A stretch of 7,629 nucleotides of DNA, taken from NCBI GenBank assembly GCA_022565075.1, contig JADFKG010000100.1, positions 1 through 7,629 on the forward strand, given 5' to 3'. This DNA is from Chloroflexota bacterium (lineage in GTDB: Bacteria; Chloroflexota; Dehalococcoidia; SM23-28-2; RBG-16-64-32). How positions within the stretch are numbered: position 1 is the stretch's first letter; every line of letters starts with the position of its first letter. The position numbers were made by a program, and so were the translations under genes. Positions 6,465 to 7,629 of the stretch are shown piece by piece. The notes under the pieces were generated by a model, which saw only the letters and a program-made list of their open reading frames with translations, was not told the origin of the DNA and did not search any database.

Positions 6465-6475
6465 CCCCCTTCCCC

Positions 6476-7480
6476 GTGATCCGACTTATCGTTCCCCTCT
6501 TCGCCCTCCTCTCGCTGTCGGCCTTCGTAGCCTGCGGTGGAGACGACGAAGAGACGCTCACCATCTACTCCGGCCGCTCAGAGAGCCTCGTGCAGCCGAT
6601 TCTGGACCAGTTCGCGGAGGAAAGCGGCGTCAAGGTGAGAGTGCGCTACGGCGACACCGCGGAGCTGGCCGCTACGATCCTCGAAGAAGGTAACAACAGC
6701 CCCGCTGACGTCTTCTTCGCGCAGGACGCCGGCGCCCTCGGCGCTCTGGCGGAGGCCGGCCTGCTCAAGACGCTGCCGAGCACGATTCTCGATCTCGCCC
6801 CGTCCCAATACCGCTCGCGGGCCGACCTCTGGGTCGGCATCTCGGGCCGGGCGCGAGTGGTCGTTTACAACACCGAGGTGCTTTCGCCCGACGACCTTCC
6901 GGACTCGATCTTCGGCTTCACGGACCCTGAATGGGACGGACGCATCGGCTGGGCGCCGCAGAACGGTTCGTTCCAGGCGTTCGTCACGGGCCTGCGCGTG
7001 CTGGAAGGCGACGATGCCGCGCGTGACTGGCTGGAAGGCATACAGGCGAACAACCCCACCGAGTACCCGAACAACACCACGTCGGTTGAAGGCGTGGCGA
7101 ACGGCGAAGTCGACGTGGCGTTCGTCAACCACTACTACCTCTACCGCTTTCTCGAGGAGGAAGGCGACGGTTTCAAGGCCCGCAACCACTACACGGGGCC
7201 CGGAGACGCCGGGTCGCTCGTCAACATCGCCGGTGCGGGCATCCTCAAGACGACGAACAGCAACGACCTCGCCGAGCAGTTCCTCAGGTACATGCTCGGC
7301 ACGACCGCACAGCAGTACTTCGCGGACGAGACCTACGAGTACCCGGTGATAGACGGCATCGCGATCCACGAGGACCTGGTCCCGCTGGCCGATGTTCAGC
7401 CGCCCGACATCGACCTGAGCGACCTGTCGGACCTGAACGGCACGCTGGAGCTGCTGAGAGAAACGGGCGCGCTGCCATAG
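6476..7480 (+). CDS. Ferric-iron ABC transporter substrate-binding lipoprotein (FbpA/AfuA-like)
   Basis: Extracytoplasmic Fe3+-binding protein that delivers iron to an ABC importer. The 334-residue product starts at GTG. Its signal peptide runs through MIRLIVPLFALLSLSAFVAC to a lipobox-like FVAC with Cys20, then an acidic GGDDEE linker; lipid anchoring points to a membrane-tethered rather than freely diffusing binder. The mature part shows the family opening LTIYSGRSE (28-36). ADVFFAQDAGALGAL (77-91) and GRIGWAPQNGSFQAF (155-169) follow. The segment GEVDVAFVNHYYLYRF (210-225) holds the tyrosine pair Y220-Y221, equivalent to the Fe3+-binding tyrosines of Haemophilus FbpA. Length is usual for the family. 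A permease gene begins 10 nt downstream. Regulation by a metal repressor is suggested by imperfect dyads in the promoter. Related binders of other substrates exist in this superfamily, but the YY pair argues for iron. The C-terminal tail (about 308-334) is Asp/Leu-rich. Confidence 0.92.
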   Translation: MIRLIVPLFALLSLSAFVACGGDDEETLTIYSGRSESLVQPILDQFAEESGVKVRVRYGDTAELAATILEEGNNSPADVFFAQDAGALGALAEAGLLKTLPSTILDLAPSQYRSRADLWVGISGRARVVVYNTEVLSPDDLPDSIFGFTDPEWDGRIGWAPQNGSFQAFVTGLRVLEGDDAARDWLEGIQANNPTEYPNNTTSVEGVANGEVDVAFVNHYYLYRFLEEEGDGFKARNHYTGPGDAGSLVNIAGAGILKTTNSNDLAEQFLRYMLGTTAQQYFADETYEYPVIDGIAIHEDLVPLADVQPPDIDLSDLSDLNGTLELLRETGALP

Positions 7481-7490
7481 CGGGACAGAG

Positions 7491-7629
7491 ATGGCGCTGA
7501 CGTTCGGCGCCTTTCGGCGATCGTACACTCTGCGGGCGCCTCCCTTTGTGGGGGTGCTGGCGGCCGGTGTTGGCGCGGCGATGCTGCTGCCGCTCGTGTA
7601 CCTGGTGATACGCGCCAGTGAGCACGGCA
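7491..7629 (+). CDS. Iron ABC transporter permease, FbpB-like (partial, 3' end outside window)
   Basis: An ATG 10 nt after the stop of the iron-binding protein opens a frame that continues through the window end, with 46 whole codons visible. The product starts MALTFGAFRRSYTLRAPPF, a basic cytoplasmic lead, followed by a hydrophobic span (about 19-41) ending in LLPLVYLVIRASE. A first membrane helix closing with LLPL-YLV-RA is characteristic, from memory, of FbpB/AfuB-type permeases, which transport Fe3+ handed over by the binding protein. Only a weak GGGA ribosome-binding site precedes it, so translation is probably coupled to the upstream gene. Position and first helix support the call; the permease EAA loops lie outside the window. 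Confidence 0.8.
   Translation, partial: MALTFGAFRRSYTLRAPPFVGVLAAGVGAAMLLPLVYLVIRASEHG

Noticed and set aside
6219..6475. Riboswitch or small RNA in the divergent intergenic region
   Set aside because: I could not fold it into a known riboswitch pattern. The leaders inferred for both genes are short (about 80 and 37 nt), and the AT-rich content is explained by two promoters.
6578..7528. 316-codon open frame on the minus strand opposite the iron-binding protein gene
   Set aside because: It is Val/Arg/Glu-rich with no motifs, and it overlaps a clear lipoprotein gene with a signal peptide and iron ligands.

Overview
This is a high-GC bacterial window of ordinary, well-conserved genes. Five complete genes, two edge-truncated genes and one apparent gene remnant can be supported. 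Protein style suggests a monoderm-like, GC-rich lineage, most plausibly Chloroflexota (Dehalococcoidia-like or a relative). The clues are the GC-rich codon choice, a lipoprotein-anchored iron-binding protein and an Hsp20 gene abutting lon. This placement rests on general resemblance only; I could not run a search.

Minus-strand block, positions about 6218 down to 1. gyrA (DNA gyrase subunit A) is followed after 3 nt by a RidA-family gene, after 21 nt by an Hsp20 small heat-shock protein, and after about 10 nt (or with an overlap, depending on the start) by lon (ATP-dependent protease). The tight spacing indicates one transcription unit joining DNA topology control with metabolite-damage control and protein quality control. 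Beyond lon, a 41-codon stretch without a normal start reads like the C-terminal end of a pyridoxamine-5'-phosphate-oxidase-fold protein, probably a remnant. At the very edge a further minus-strand gene may begin.

Plus-strand block, positions 6476 to 7629. This is the start of a ferric-iron ABC transporter operon: an FbpA-like lipoprotein with the iron-binding Tyr-Tyr pair, then after 10 nt the N-terminus of an FbpB-like permease, cut by the window end. The pair would capture Fe3+ outside the membrane and pass it to the permease.

The two blocks diverge from a 257-bp intergenic region (6219-6475) that is clearly more AT-rich than its surroundings. It holds ribosome-binding sites for both genes, candidate promoter elements for both directions, two imperfect DtxR/IdeR-like sites near the iron operon promoter, and an unexplained CGCCAA-N14-TTGGCG inverted repeat. 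No RNA genes, CRISPR arrays, insertion sequences or convincing rho-independent terminators were seen. I did not find a clearly novel system. The points most worth a second look are the gyrA-ridA-hsp20-lon arrangement, the unusual residues and extra segments in GyrA, the remnant behind lon, and the candidate metal-responsive operators.
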